The position numbers were made by a program, and so were the translations under genes. Positions 37,201-44,349 of a stretch of DNA of 64,000 bases are shown one piece after another (the first letter of the stretch is position 1; every line of letters begins with the position of its first letter). The notes under the pieces were generated by a model. That model was not told where the DNA came from. It did no database searches and worked only from the letters and a program-made list of their open reading frames with translations. This DNA is from Homalodisca vitripennis (taxonomy: Eukaryota; Arthropoda; Insecta; Hemiptera; Cicadellidae). The stretch spans positions 189,184,001-189,248,000 of the forward strand of contig NC_060207.1 of the NCBI RefSeq assembly GCF_021130785.1. The letters run 5' to 3'.

Positions 37201-37628
37201 GAGGAAATAGCTTGTCACTTGAAAATCAATTGATGTTTGTTTGTTACTGAATAATGCAGTTTTTGTTTATTTGCATTATTTTGCAGGTGCATGTAATCTG
37301 GGTTTATGTCTTCTTGTGTATAGAAAATGTCACAATAAATTTATTGATTATAAAATTGAGATGTATGCCCTTAAAACTTACTTGTATATTTTAAATGAGC
37401 TGAGCGTTAAGTGGATCTTTATCACCATTTGATGCCTCCTGTGCTGACCTAAAGTGTGGTGTGATTTTAACCTTCGAAGTATGTTTGAATAATACTTAGT
37501 ATTATTTGAGTTTAATAGAAAATATTTATTTTTTCCAGATCTTTGTAGTCGATAACAAAAAGGAGTTACATGCAGTGCCATTTCCAGAAGAATTGAAACT
37601 CCATTTTAACACAAATGGTAAAGATTGA
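5604..37628 (+). CDS. ZNF106-like WD40 protein, nine exons
   Basis: The coding exons are 5604-7236, 10908-11956, 12949-13134, 19025-19156, 21009-21159, 25228-25346, 26655-26771, 33397-33468 and 37539-37628. They total 3,549 nt, or 1,182 residues plus stop, with every junction GT-AG and phase-consistent. The N-terminal half is low-complexity and rich in Asn, Ser and Gly, with an RG/YN-rich patch near residues 45-75. A helical segment (IDKQIENLRQEKMKIYNEML) and a lysine-rich run precede a C-terminal WD40 propeller. The blade order and spacing of the last seven exons resemble my recollection of vertebrate ZNF106, an RNA-binding protein linked to neuromuscular function. The protein stops right after the propeller, with no C2H2 finger, and I saw none at the N terminus. 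The identity is inferred from family resemblance rather than a search. Confidence 0.75.
7366..7600 (+). mobile_element. tRNA-derived SINE
   Basis: A Pol III-like head has an A-box-like TAGCGGTTGTGGTAGG at about 7384-7399 and a B-box-like GGGCATTCGACTCCC at about 7419-7433. A non-tRNA body with CTGTCTGTGTGCCGC follows. No cloverleaf forms, so it reads as a SINE rather than a tRNA gene. It lies in intron 1 of the ZNF106-like gene. The boundaries are approximate. Confidence 0.6.
8655..9500. repeat. Diverged long tandem repeat in ZNF106 intron 1
   Basis: A block starting near 8662 (ACTAAACTTAGTACAGAGGT ... AGACCCAAAAATGACAAATG ... TCTCTCAGGCTCTCAAGATG) recurs about 460 bp later from near 9126 in the same internal order (AGACTTGGTATGGAGACA ... 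AGACCCAAAAAGATAAATG ... TCTCTTAAGGTTTCAAGATG). A third, shorter relic is near 9440-9490. Identity is low but the collinear order is clear. No ORF is seen, and the rest of this intron to 10907 holds nothing I recognise. Confidence 0.55.
10908..11956 (+). CDS. ZNF106-like coding exon 2
   Basis: The acceptor TTCTTTACAG and donor ACG|GTATGT keep the frame. The exon begins IQTVVERVMEEL, has a helical IDKQIENLRQEKMKIYNEML segment, and ends with a poly-lysine stretch (about 11698-11740) followed by an acidic DLVGDTSEEE motif. These look like linker and nuclear-localisation features rather than a folded domain. Confidence 0.75.
12949..13134 (+). CDS. ZNF106-like exon 3 (first WD40 blades)
   Basis: The exon is 62 codons, phase 0 at both ends. 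It contains VIVGTKEGHLIGF and LMTGSADSTISIL, two WD40 repeat ends with the expected GS-D pattern. It splices from TTTCTTTCAG to AAG|GTATGT. The next propeller exon is almost 6 kb away, across three transposon insertions. Confidence 0.8.
13425..13999 (-). mobile_element. pogo/Tigger-like MITE
   Basis: A 575 bp segment bounded by TA (13423-13424, 14000-14001). The ends read inward as CAGTCGAGTCTTGGTAATTT and CAGCAGTCTCTGTAATTT. The CAG start, TA target and AATT-rich repeated motifs fit pogo-like elements. A - strand scrap reading LRDEEIVQVTVLAMS recalls the C-terminal tail of Tigger-type transposases. No DDE core remains. Confidence 0.6.
14193..14426 (+). other. Unassigned coding-like fragment, left of the 2.4 kb element
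   Basis: The frame is open from after the stop at 14190 to 14447. It includes GCVRIAKCLSIHLDGPPYEA, SYLFFSMLPKGGMADAAQ and SVECCVRWVPPYKNTVQ, followed by a donor-like CAG|GTGCAA. Local base composition is richer in G and C than its surroundings. I do not recognise the protein, and a second frame is also open over much of it. It is not needed for the ZNF106 propeller. It may be a remnant of a mobile element or a retrocopy. Confidence 0.3.
14583..16972 (-). mobile_element. 2.4 kb inverted-repeat DNA transposon, superfamily uncertain
   Basis: Terminal inverted repeats: CTGCCCTGCTAAGCACAGAG at 14583 and the same 20 bases, read inward, from 16972. The ends then continue GGGGTAAGTG versus GGGTAACTG. 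The flanks are TATA on both sides (14579-14582, 16973-16976), compatible with a 4 bp target duplication. Further copies of a TTAGC...GTAAGTGA-type motif lie in the subterminal 250-300 bp. The interior holds a broken - strand transposase-like gene. The 4 bp duplication would fit Sola-type elements, but that assignment is inference. Confidence 0.8.
15300..16542 (-). pseudogene. Broken transposase-like ORF of the 14583-16972 element
   Basis: The main open piece (15363-16007, - strand) contains basic and Cys motifs CSEKCKLKCIENIPKERR, INDQFWDIEPHEQKCFVMGC, RVCKTIFFLTTLGYT and VIRTHIESFEPTIAHYRRE. After a frameshift it continues as APNRKYLPSDLTINGTHQDF (about 15305-15365). The VCK-FFL-TL, HIxSFxPTxxHYRR and YLxSDL pattern is one I associate with a family of transposase-like proteins repeated in insect genomes. 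I cannot assign a named superfamily from motifs alone. Upstream open pieces reach about 16542. Stops and shifts make it non-functional. Confidence 0.6.
17041..17143 (+). other. Unassigned coding-like fragment, right of the 2.4 kb element
   Basis: After a good acceptor-like TTTACAG at 17034-17043, one frame reads YKPGCVVGGSEVSMGVTDYY and stays open to 17143. With the fragment at 14193-14426 it brackets the 2.4 kb transposon closely, with only ~150 and ~70 bp left over. The two may once have been one sequence or neighbouring exons. The phase does not join simply. Confidence 0.25.
17853..18376 (-). pseudogene. 5' fragment of a mariner-type transposase
   Basis: Read on the - strand, GKTLVEVYNEVKTAYGDKAL and VFKWCSEFKNG form the first helix-turn-helix of a mariner transposase. 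After a frameshift near 18190, RLTVDELSAIFPQISRSLLH and ETLGYWKMF form the second one. The sequence stops near the first catalytic motif (FWNDGKII instead of TGDESW), so the catalytic half is missing. No inverted repeats were found around it. Confidence 0.7.
19025..19156 (+). CDS. ZNF106-like exon 4 (WD40 blade)
   Basis: The acceptor is TTTTTCCAG at 19024. It encodes KQSKKISVLQIPETAPVMCL and VYGGTKTGFMVVY, a complete degenerate WD blade, and ends at AAG|GTATGT. It joins exon 3 in phase 0 with no blade missing. Confidence 0.8.
19591..20351. mobile_element. Non-autonomous inverted-repeat element
   Basis: The ends read inward as GGGCCTATTCCAAAAGTAAC (19591) and GGGCTGTTCTAAAAGTTACC (20351). Weaker mirrored similarity continues inward (TTATTCATTTCCACAATAG versus CTCATTCATTTTCCATAGGT). 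About 760 bp with no coding motif. The target duplication is unclear, so the superfamily is not assigned. It lies in intron 4 of the ZNF106-like gene. Confidence 0.5.
21009..21159 (+). CDS. ZNF106-like exon 5 (WD40 blade)
   Basis: The acceptor is CTTTTAG at 21008. It encodes ETQTIEVKKINVKKL, SSIMALRAVKVES and VIVASRGEQITVRSAFTG, matching the V-SYDCTISVRDARNG-type blade of the family. It ends one base into a Gly codon at G|GTATGT. Confidence 0.8.
21351..23544 (+). mobile_element. piggyBac-family transposon
   Basis: TTAA occurs on both sides (21347-21350 and 23545-23548). The 2,194 bp between begins CCCATTGGCGAC and ends, read inward, CCCATTGGAGAC, giving a short inverted repeat. The left subterminal region repeats GACGGATGACG at 21360-21370 and 21405-21415. 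TTAA duplication with CCC ends and a DDD transposase is diagnostic of piggyBac. It is inserted in intron 5 of the ZNF106-like gene in the same orientation. Confidence 0.93.
21624..23356 (+). pseudogene. Broken piggyBac transposase
   Basis: The ATG at 21624 opens an acidic N-terminal region rich in Ser and Asp. It is followed by the conserved core: FWDKVVSETNKYAREK and CPIYSEVMSRDRFKSISRYL, then CIDESLMSFRGRL (first catalytic Asp), FMDNWYSSPNLF (second), and MCGVDKQDQKLSSFPVMRRS (third). A C-terminal Cys-rich domain follows (RCKVCYDHGRR...CKKCKVPLHLENCF), ending in TAA at 23354-23356. At least four frame disruptions occur: near 21895, 22270, 22420 and 22690-22950. The domain architecture is complete but the gene cannot make full-length protein. 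Confidence 0.9.
23549..25227. other. Intron 5 remainder of the ZNF106-like gene
   Basis: A 129-codon frame on the - strand (24073-24462) contains KTIPPGQDSWVPSRSNTTKG, which I do not recognise. It has no splice or motif support. The rest is AT-rich and featureless. Confidence 0.4.
25228..25346 (+). CDS. ZNF106-like exon 6 (WD40 blade)
   Basis: It begins two bases into the split Gly codon after ATTATAG. The peptide AVIRTFDWCDTVYCLKLHKK followed by VYCGTNTKGVKVVDYV is one blade. The donor is GTG|GTAAGT. The preceding 4 kb intron carries a piggyBac copy. Confidence 0.8.
26655..26771 (+). CDS. ZNF106-like exon 7 (WD40 blade)
   Basis: It is 39 codons, phase 0, between TTTTTAG and GAG|GTATGT. It encodes SGENVHDCQVGRAVVKIAFS then VMFAACYDGKVYFYDLE, the clearest WD40 blade of the set. 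The next intron exceeds 6.6 kb and is dense in transposons. Confidence 0.82.
26966..27054. repeat. Direct repeat copy 1 flanking the mariner
   Basis: GGTCCACAAGGAGTCATAAG through TTATTAGTAGAGTA at 26966-27054 recurs in the same orientation at about 28541-28632 (GGCCCACAAGGAGTCAGAAA through TTATTAGTAGAGTA). The copies differ by small indels and substitutions. The repeats lie on either side of the nested mariner and are too diverged and too long to be its target duplication. Confidence 0.75.
27055..28380 (-). mobile_element. mariner transposon nested in the MITE
   Basis: The ends read inward as GGGGTACC plus a run of 11 A, then CCGGAATT (left, from 27059), and GGGGTACC plus 11 A, then CGGAATT (right, from 28375). 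The outermost few bases are CAAG and CTGCT. TA is present at the left (27053-27054) but the right target copy is not clean. It is about 1.3 kb with a single - strand transposase gene. Confidence 0.85.
27117..28183 (-). pseudogene. mariner transposase, two visible lesions
   Basis: The ATG is at 28183 (MASLSEQRAAVKFCFLLGKN). The N-terminal paired-type helix-turn-helix ends GRPQP. The second domain reads TEELSESSGLTWSSVQRIL, then VPRLLTDHQKAHR (usual LLT motif), TGDESWCYGYDPETK (first Asp), FFHHDNAPAHT (second Asp) and YSPDLAPCDFFLFP (third Asp, DD34D). The gene is broken by a frameshift near 27945-27990 and by one in-frame TAG near 27655, where a Trp is expected. Otherwise full length. Confidence 0.92.
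28541..28632. repeat. Direct repeat copy 2 flanking the mariner
   Basis: The second copy of the 26966-27054 block, followed by AAATGCTGCAAACC, which continues into the right arm of the MITE. Between the mariner's right end (28380) and this copy lies about 160 bp with an ACTTGGTAC motif, not found in the left arm. Confidence 0.7.
29380..30714 (+). mobile_element. mariner transposon, near-complete
   Basis: TA at 29378-29379 and 30715-30716 encloses 1,335 bp. The terminal inverted repeats are identical for 23 bp, starting CGAGGTCCAATCAAAAAGTA at both ends. The perfect repeats and few coding lesions suggest a fairly recent insertion. It lies in intron 7 of the ZNF106-like gene, in the same orientation as the gene. 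Confidence 0.95.
29585..30643 (+). pseudogene. mariner transposase with one stop and two shifts
   Basis: The ATG is at 29585 (MTEKVEQRYCIKFCVKLGEK). Domains in order: helix-turn-helix 1 ending in SGRPKTS, helix-turn-helix 2 (MTVEEVSTELDVSFGSAEAI), VPKLLTDEQKQRR, TGDESWVYRYDPETK (Asp 1), LHHDNAPAHSS (Asp 2), YSPDMAPCDFWLFP (Asp 3, DD34D). An in-frame TGA interrupts at 29789-29791, where a CGA Arg codon is the likely parent. A shift in the A-run near 30475-30480 and another near 30555 disrupt the C terminus. The original stop is TAA at 30641-30643. Confidence 0.92.
30811..30846. other. AT-rich perfect hairpin
   Basis: AAGTTATTTACATGA, a short TTTA loop and TCATGTAAATAACTT form a 15 bp stem at about 30812-30845. 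It sits just 3' of the mariner in an AT-rich patch with further short palindromic repeats. It may be a relic of a small inverted-repeat element. Confidence 0.6.
31040..31950 (-). mobile_element. LINE fragment with RT tail and RNase H
   Basis: On the - strand, the segment near 31830-31880 reads MACLAITVASSSALGTALD, resembling the RxACLxITGAxxTTPTxALE stretch after the RT core. An RNase H piece follows (31290-31511): VFLAEVAAIMESAREN and ISIFTDSQAALKAL, with the E and the second catalytic D in TDSQAAL. This order is typical of RNase H-bearing LINE clades such as I, R1 and Loa. Stops and shifts are frequent and the element is truncated at both ends. The region is noticeably richer in G and C than the surrounding intron. 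Confidence 0.7.
31960..33396. other. Late intron 7, no gene recognised
   Basis: A GC-richer patch at about 32440-32830 looks like foreign or repeat DNA, but shows no motif or inverted repeat I can defend. The remainder is AT-rich. Confidence 0.4.
33397..33468 (+). CDS. ZNF106-like exon 8
   Basis: A 24-codon exon between CTTTTGCAG and AAG|GTACGT, phase 0. It encodes NQKLINSLVVSKGIIVNMII, the outer strands of the last propeller blade. Confidence 0.75.
35641..36008 (+). repeat. ~117 bp minisatellite, about 3.1 units
   Basis: Units begin CTCATATTTAAATRTAGCCC at 35641, 35758 and 35878, and a partial unit begins at 35994. Unit lengths are 117, 120 and 116 bp. The second and third units are nearly identical and the first more diverged, consistent with stepwise unequal exchange. 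It lies in intron 8 of the ZNF106-like gene. Confidence 0.93.
37539..37628 (+). CDS. ZNF106-like terminal exon 9
   Basis: It follows TTTTTTCCAG and encodes IFVVDNKKELHAVPFPEELK, a short tail and TGA at 37626-37628. The family member I know best continues into a C2H2 finger after this blade, and here it does not. Confidence 0.75.
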   Translation: MFVVDNKKELHAVPFPEELKLHFNTNGKD

Positions 37629-39530
37629 AAGTAGCTAGTAATGAGGAAGTTTTTAGAATTGTATTTACAGAATACAATTGGGCATTATTGATACAAATAT
37701 TGTATCCCATGTTGAAGTCAAAATCAAATTAGTTGTTTACTAATTAAAGTAAAAGAATAAAGAATCGCCCTACTAGTATATCTATGCTGGTCTGTGAGAG
37801 TGACAGAGAGCATGTCAGGTGTTGCTTGGAGTTTTATGCATACCCAACCCAGCCATATGACTAATCTAGGTTTTATAAATTTAACGTAAAATAACAATAC
37901 GTTAACAATTATTATAAAATGAGTTCTAATAAGATTATAAAACTATATACTGGTTACATCGAGTTTTTTTTGTTATATGTGGTGAGGTACTAGAACTTTA
38001 AATTAGTTTGAGAAGATAATTGACATTTAATTCTATACAGAAATAAGTTCCAGGAACAGAAAATAGATTGATACAAATGGACAACCATATACATAATGAA
38101 ATAAATACATTAATGAAATGACATTAAGATTAACAACACTGTTGGTTTATATTGTACCTGAAATTCATTCTAGTTTTTCTATAAATTAATGATGGCTTAT
38201 TGTATGTAAAATGAATGAATTGGAATGAATTTGTACCATCAAAAGCTTGTTTTTGATTAATGACCAGAAAAGAAACTCAACATTAGGTGCCAACTTTGAT
38301 AAAGACCTCATAAAAGCGTCTTATCAAAGTTACAGTACTCTTCTAAAGATTGATTAATGATGCTATCATATAATTAATGAATTAGATCAACCATGGTAAT
38401 GTATATTTTTGGAGAGTTCTTTGCAAACTTGTTCCTTGTATATATTGTAATGTATTATTTTAGTTTTGTACAATAAAAATAGATATTTGTAAATTTTCGT
38501 ATATGCCTTATTATTATAACAACCATATGTTTTCTGGTTCACAGTGTGGAAAAAAATGTGTATCACAATAAAAATGTAGGCATTTATGCGTTAATGTGGA
38601 GAGTCATTACTGTGACAGGAGTAAGCAATCTCCTACCAAGGCTGAAATATCTAAAGATTTTAACTGAAGTTTCTACTCTATAGTAAGAGATAGATTCAAT
38701 ATTTCGTCAAGTTTCAATATATGAAAAAGGTTATTGGAATAATTCTAATCGAGTTTTTATATTTTATATAAAATAATATTTCACAGATTGAAGCAACATG
38801 TCTGGGATTTTAATATATCATTTGTACCAAAAGTTCCATCCTCCCATCCCAACTTATGGATGGTTGGAAATTTTCAATCTCTTTTGGAAATACCATTACT
38901 CATGTTTTTCTATTTAATGACATCCATATCTCCCAAAAGAGAGTGAGGAGGGCAAGTAAATTTTGGGTGAGAGGTAGTTAATTGTAAAGTGAATAACATT
39001 TGGATATTCCTACAAATTTTTAAAATAGCAACTTTTCAACGTTTTAACATAGAGGATGTGACTGTGACACCCAGTATATTCAAGAAGGGATTTCCTGAAA
39101 GAAAACTAAACTTCCTCAATACTTCCATTTAAAGCTGAAGGTTGTTTTGGGCTGATTTAAAAATGTTATCTTTAAAGCAGTTTAGCTGATTATTGTATGA
39201 AGGTCGCAAAGAGGGCAGCATGTCCTTATCACCACGACAATTTTCTTCAAGAAGTTGAAATATTCAGCAATGTCAATTAAGTCCCAGTAAATAATTTGTT
39301 TAAAGAATTGTATGTCAAATCATTGTGAAAAAAGAGAACTCTTCAAATACTACTTAAAATTCTCAGCCTATGAAATTTCAGTTCAAATGTGATTGTTTTC
39401 TTCTTTGTGTGGATTGACACATTTGTGCAAAATCTTTTTGTTTAAGGGCATTCTTTCTATGCCAATGGCATTTTAATTGAGAATGCTTAATTTTTTAAGA
39501 GAAAATGGTCAAACCCACTTAGATATTTTA
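37629..39530. other. 3' flank of the ZNF106-like gene
   Basis: AATAAA motifs occur at 37756-37761 and 38472-38477, and either could serve the transcript. No other gene is recognised before the SINE at 39531. Confidence 0.45.
38472..38477 (+). terminator. Candidate polyadenylation signal (ZNF106-like)
   Basis: AATAAA preceded by a TTTTGTA stretch, about 850 bp past the stop codon. A nearer AATAAA at 37756-37761 is an equally possible site. Confidence 0.35.
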
Positions 39531-39600
39531 TTGAACTTCCTGGGAATCGAACCCGTGACTCTCAGTTAGAGCCACAGTCTTACCCTTACGCTATGGTGAA
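39531..39600 (-). mobile_element. tRNA-like SINE head
   Basis: On the - strand, an A-box-like TAGCGTAAGGG (39583-39593) and a B-box GGGTTCGATTCCC (39542-39554) are spaced as in a tRNA-derived promoter. The stems do not pair as a tRNA, so it is read as a SINE remnant. The body downstream is not delimited. Confidence 0.6.
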
Positions 39601-40622
39601 GGTCATAAAAGAGTGTAGCTTGAACTGTTTGGCCGTTTTTCTGTGAAAACGGAAGACAACTAAAGGCCGGGACACACATACCCGCACCGCGCCCCGAGTC
39701 GGCCGTGTGTTGGCCGTTATACGGTGAAAGAATTGCAGCGCAGTTTTCAACCTGCAAGTCCACACTTGCCGTCACACGTCACCGATAGTTGAAGTTTGAA
39801 TTTTTACGGGCACTGTGCGGTCTACGAGCGGCATCATATGTTGGTTACTGTTGCGTTATTCTTTTTAAAACTATTTAAGTAGTCTAAACGTTCTATTTTA
39901 TTGAATTATATAGCCTACTAACTCTATATCATGTGTTCGTGTACAAAATCATATTTATTTATAAAAGTTTTACATTTTTTTACCTTAGAGTAAACTAGTC
40001 ATAATTTCTTATTGTGCTAAAATTACAACAAATTTGAAAACTATGTTGAACATTAAGTGATTTTAAACAACTAAATTCAAATTATGTAAAATCTATAACA
40101 AGTTTTCATTAATTAAGAAATAACAAGCATGTAATTATTTGCGCAAAATTCTATTTATCTTATATTATCGTATATTATTATATACGCTGTTACTTGATAA
40201 ATTTATTCCGGTATTTTTTATGGGTCATATTTAGAATGTTTCTATGACATTTTAATTTTTTATTCTTTTCACTATAGTAAAGTAAAAATAAAAATATTTA
40301 CAGTAAGATTTTTCAAGCAAGAAAAACCCAAGTTCTTCTCCAGTATATATTTGACAAATATTTACTATGTTTTATAAATTATTATAAAAAGGCTTGCAAA
40401 ATGGTAAACTCTCTGGCCTCACATTATAAGCTCTTGGGTTTAATACAAAAATACCAAACATAATATTTATAGTGTATTTGACTGAAATTTATTACAATGA
40501 AAACACAATGAACAAGAATTATAGGGATACAAAATATATCCAAGATAATGTTATTTACAAATTTTACATACTAGCTGATTGTACCAAGCTTTACTGCAGC
40601 ATTGCAATGTTTCATTCGCCAC

Positions 40623-43483
40623 CAGTCGCGTAGTGAGGATTTTGGCGCCATGGAGCGACTCAGTCGCTGGCGCCCCTTCCCCAACTTTTTACCTACATGA
40701 ATCAATCAGTGCCGACAGTTTACCCTCACTACCGTAACAAACCTTTCTTGGCCATCATTTCATCAGCAATGTAAGGCGTCTTTGACCAAACATCATTTTT
40801 TATAATAACTTACAGTCTACTATTCTTTATAAAGTTTTGTTCCTTGTAAGAGACCTAGTTTACGTGTATAGCAATATGTATTTAAATCTCAATTCAATTC
40901 CATAGAAAGTACAAATTGGAATGAAAGTACAAATTTTCAATATATTTAATAAATATGTATTGAAAACCCTAGTTTAAATTTGAGCACATTATCTAAAACG
41001 TGAACATAGTAGTTAAGTAGTTACAAAACCAACTCGCATATTACTATCTTAACTAATCTTCTTTCGTGACTTCATGCTAGCAAACTGTGTTTATTGTGTC
41101 GTCCAAGTTGATGTGCCTGGCTCTGCTGCGCTCTATAGATTATGGTTGCCAAGGCACTCAGACGTTCTTGGGACATGGTGCTGCGAAAAATAGTTCTTTA
41201 TCAGTTTTAAGTTTTGAAAATGATCTCTCTGCACTTGCATTTGTAACAAACAGGTAGTGTCAAAAAAATCAAACAAGCATTCTACAACATCTGGAAAGGT
41301 GGAACCAACTTGAGCACGCACTATTAAAGTATCTGCAAGATCCCTTATACTTTTGAGTTTTTCCACGCGACTTAAAAAACAAGTTTTTAGCCTTACAACT
41401 GTGGACCTAAGTTAAGGGAAGACGACATCTTGGTAGTTTAATATCAAAATTTTGCTTGATTCTAAGATTTCTTCATCACTTGCTCCAACTAAAACAGAAG
41501 GCTTCAGACATTGGAAACTACTAGTAATGTGAGTAACAGCCTCAAAACGCTTTGTCAGCTGTGTTGTGATTATGTCAAGGCTACGGTTGAACACCTCAAC
41601 CCGGAAACGTTTCTCATTGTCTTTTAATAGGGTCATCAACTTGCACTTCATCAAACATTCTGTCTTCTTTTTTGTTCTTGAGTCAATGAAATGTGGTACA
41701 ACTTCCCATTGCAAGCAAAGCTTAGTTGCATCTGCTTTAACTGTTTGCCACTCATTCCTAAGTTTGTCAATTTTTGTTTTGAGATTTACGAGCATTTTTG
41801 TTGCGTGTTCCAAGTCTTCTTCGGTACTTTTTAAGTTTTTTAGAAATTATGTCCATAGTTTCAAGCAACACACTTTCAATAACTATTAATATTACTATGA
41901 TATTGAAAACAACAATTTGATAAGTATTCTGATTTCTGGCTTTCCACTTCCAAAAAGCCCCCGAACGCTTCTTCTATGACTAGTTGTACTGGCCTGTCGC
42001 CTTCGTCAGTTTTTATCTTTATATAACGAAACACTGTACTCAGCTGGTCGGTTTTCGCTATATCTTGAGTTGTATCAAAGATAATAGACACATAGGGACT
42101 TTTTTTTCATTTCTTCCTTGATTTCTTTTTTTATCTTCTTTGGAAATCAGGTTGAATCAGCTAATTTTGAATCTGAAGAATAAGGTAGTTAACACTACGT
42201 TTTGGTAACTTAATTAAATCTGCAAGGAACTGGTCATATCTTGCTAGCATATGTATTATCTCAAGGAAATTTCCTTTCGATTTAGTTGCTTCTTCATCGT
42301 CATTACACAATCTGTGCTCTCTCAGTGGTAAGTCGTTTGTAGCTAACGTAATAATGACGTCCACCACTCGCCTTAAAACTTGTCTCCAGTAATCAGTGGC
42401 TTTTTTTAATCTCCTCCAGATTCTCACTATCAACTGTTAGGCCTAACTGCCAGCGATAGTATATTTCACACAGGCAATTGCATGACTTTGCGAATCTTCT
42501 TCATGGTCTTTTATGTTTCGACCTAAATGTGCCCAATCAGACGTACCTTTCGAAAATCCCCACATCAGTATAGGCCATATTGAAAAGCCAGCATGGCTGA
42601 CAATAGCAAACATTGAGGATGTTTGAATAGCATAACCAATTTACGTTTTATTCTCAATTGGTTTTCTTTATTCTCTTGACAATACCATTTCTCGTCAAAT
42701 CCCCTATTTTTATTTCTCCCTTCTGATTTTTTTTGAAAATGGCCCTTTAAGTCTGATGAGGGCCTAATTTTATTATTTGCCGTTTTTGTTTGGCTGTAAG
42801 AGTGTTTTCAAAAATTACCCTTATCAGAAGAACTTATAACAGCTGTTACATTTTCTTTAGGTTTCAACTCGCAATCGGTACCTTCAGCTTTAACTAGGCC
42901 TACCTTAGAAAAAGGTTTCCTGAAGAAGGACGTGGTCTTCTGCATCTTCAGGTAAGCCTACAGGTGTTTGCTCATCGCTCATCGCTTGTAGGTACTTGTG
43001 AGCTACAAGTGGGTTCTTGAGAAACTGCAACTACTGAAGTGTCCCTCGAAAAGTAGATAACTTCTTTACTTTCTTAAGTTCAAGATTTTCTGCGTGACCT
43101 TTCTCTAACCTTCGTTTCCGATACTCAGCACCACTTAGTTTTTTTTTTGACATTATATACCAAAGGTAATAAATCAACACCACACAAATCACATCACAAC
43201 AAAATAAATAATATAATCAATACTTTGCACTAACGCTAAATCTGCAATCACTAACGCAAAGGTAAATTGAAGTAAGTCAATCACCTCGGTGGTCTGTACG
43301 GACGCCTTTTGTCTCAGCCAAGGTCAATGACAGACTGACTGACACAAAGACACTGCGCGGGCCGTGATGCGCGTGGAAGGGGCTGCTTCCCGCAATTTTA
43401 TCGTCCGCACCGCCCGCCGCCCCCCTGTCGCCCCCCGCCCTGAGAGCGGTCGCTCCACTCGCTCCTCTGTCGCTACGCCACTG
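40623..43483 (-). mobile_element. hAT transposon (ZMYM/DUF4371 type)
   Basis: A perfect 8 bp target duplication TTCGCCAC lies at 40615-40622 and 43484-43491. The ends read inward as CAGTCGCGTAG and CAGTGGCGTAGCG, the usual CAGTGGCGTAG start of this hAT group. The 2,861 bp element contains a - strand transposase pseudogene. The right end carries a GC-rich block (43360-43480) that is part of the element, not a CpG island. Confidence 0.93.
41078..43153 (-). pseudogene. Broken hAT transposase
   Basis: The ATG at 43153 starts MSKKKLSGAEYRKRRLEKGH, the stereotyped N terminus of this group. A TTF-type zinc-finger segment GFSKGTSDWAHLGRNIKDHE follows at about 42470-42570. Then comes ATDYWRQVLRRVVDVI, the DUF4371 region with YVSIIFDTTQDIAKTDQLS (42000-42091), and helical linker sequence (41412-41813). 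The C-terminal dimerisation motif reads DHFQNLKLIKNYFSQ, where ERSFSKLKLIK is usual. Frameshifts and stops separate these pieces. Confidence 0.88.
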
Positions 43484-43823
43484 TTCGCCACAGTGATTAA
43501 TAAATACAATTCCGCTGTGGAACTAAACAATAAAAGTAACAACAATGAAATTAACATTCTTCATCTCAAGCAATACTTAATCTTCTGAATATTTTTTAAG
43601 TATTTATCACTTCGAAATCTAAAAGAAACATGCTCTAGTACAAACATTGAGATTGTTGCGCTCGGACTACGTGCGGACATGTGTGGCCTCACAGTAACCA
43701 AGCCGAGCCCGCACCAACACTCGGCCGACTCACGTGTCGGGCACGGTGCGGTTATGTATGTCCCGACCTTAAGATGTTTAATTGTTTGACTGTTCTGCAG
43801 GTCTCTTTATGCTCAGCAATTAT

Positions 43824-43824
<1 letters not shown>

Positions 43825-43881
<57 letters not shown>
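43825..43881. repeat. (AT)n microsatellite
   Basis: About 28 dinucleotide units with one AC interruption near 43841-43842. It directly adjoins the 3' end of the CR1 LINE on the - strand and may derive from the LINE's simple-repeat tail. Confidence 0.9.
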
Positions 43882-43886
<5 letters not shown>

Positions 43887-44349
43887 AATTTATATTTGTA
43901 TACAAGATTGCATTCCATACATTTTAAATTTGTCTTTCAATTTTGAGTTTTGGAGTTTATGACAGAATGTTTATGAATCAAGAAATTTATTGCAACATAA
44001 CATCCACAGTTATACAACTATACATGTTGTGTGAACAGGTTGCTTGTCCAATAATACATACTATATGGTAAAAACAGTTTGTACAACATTTCATACATTA
44101 ACAATGTTTTCGTCAAATTCACTAAAACTACACAAGCTGCAGATTGTCCTGCAAGAATTCAGAAATACTATAATAGGCCTTATTAATTAGTAAGCTTTTC
44201 ACTGATTTTTTAAAAACTGAACAGTGTTAGCTGCTTTACATGTAGAGGTAATTTGTTGTAAAATTTAATTCCCATATAATTTGGAGAGCTTTCAAATAAT
44301 GTTAATTTGTGAAGAGGAAATTGCAGATTGTCCTTTAAAATGGGTGCCA

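Larger units (their letters stand above)
39663..43770. mobile_element. Outer inverted-repeat element, split by a hAT insertion
   Basis: The ends read inward as AAGGCCGGGACACACATACC (39663) and AAGGTCGGGACATACATAAC (43770), each followed by CGCACCG and, after a few differing bases, GAGTCGGCCG. Removing the inner hAT leaves an element of about 1.24 kb with no coding motif. The target duplication is not evident, so I do not assign a superfamily. Confidence 0.75.

Noticed and set aside
43360..43480. CpG-island-like GC-rich block as a promoter
   Set aside because: It lies within the hAT element's right end, between its coding start and terminal repeat, so it belongs to the transposon.
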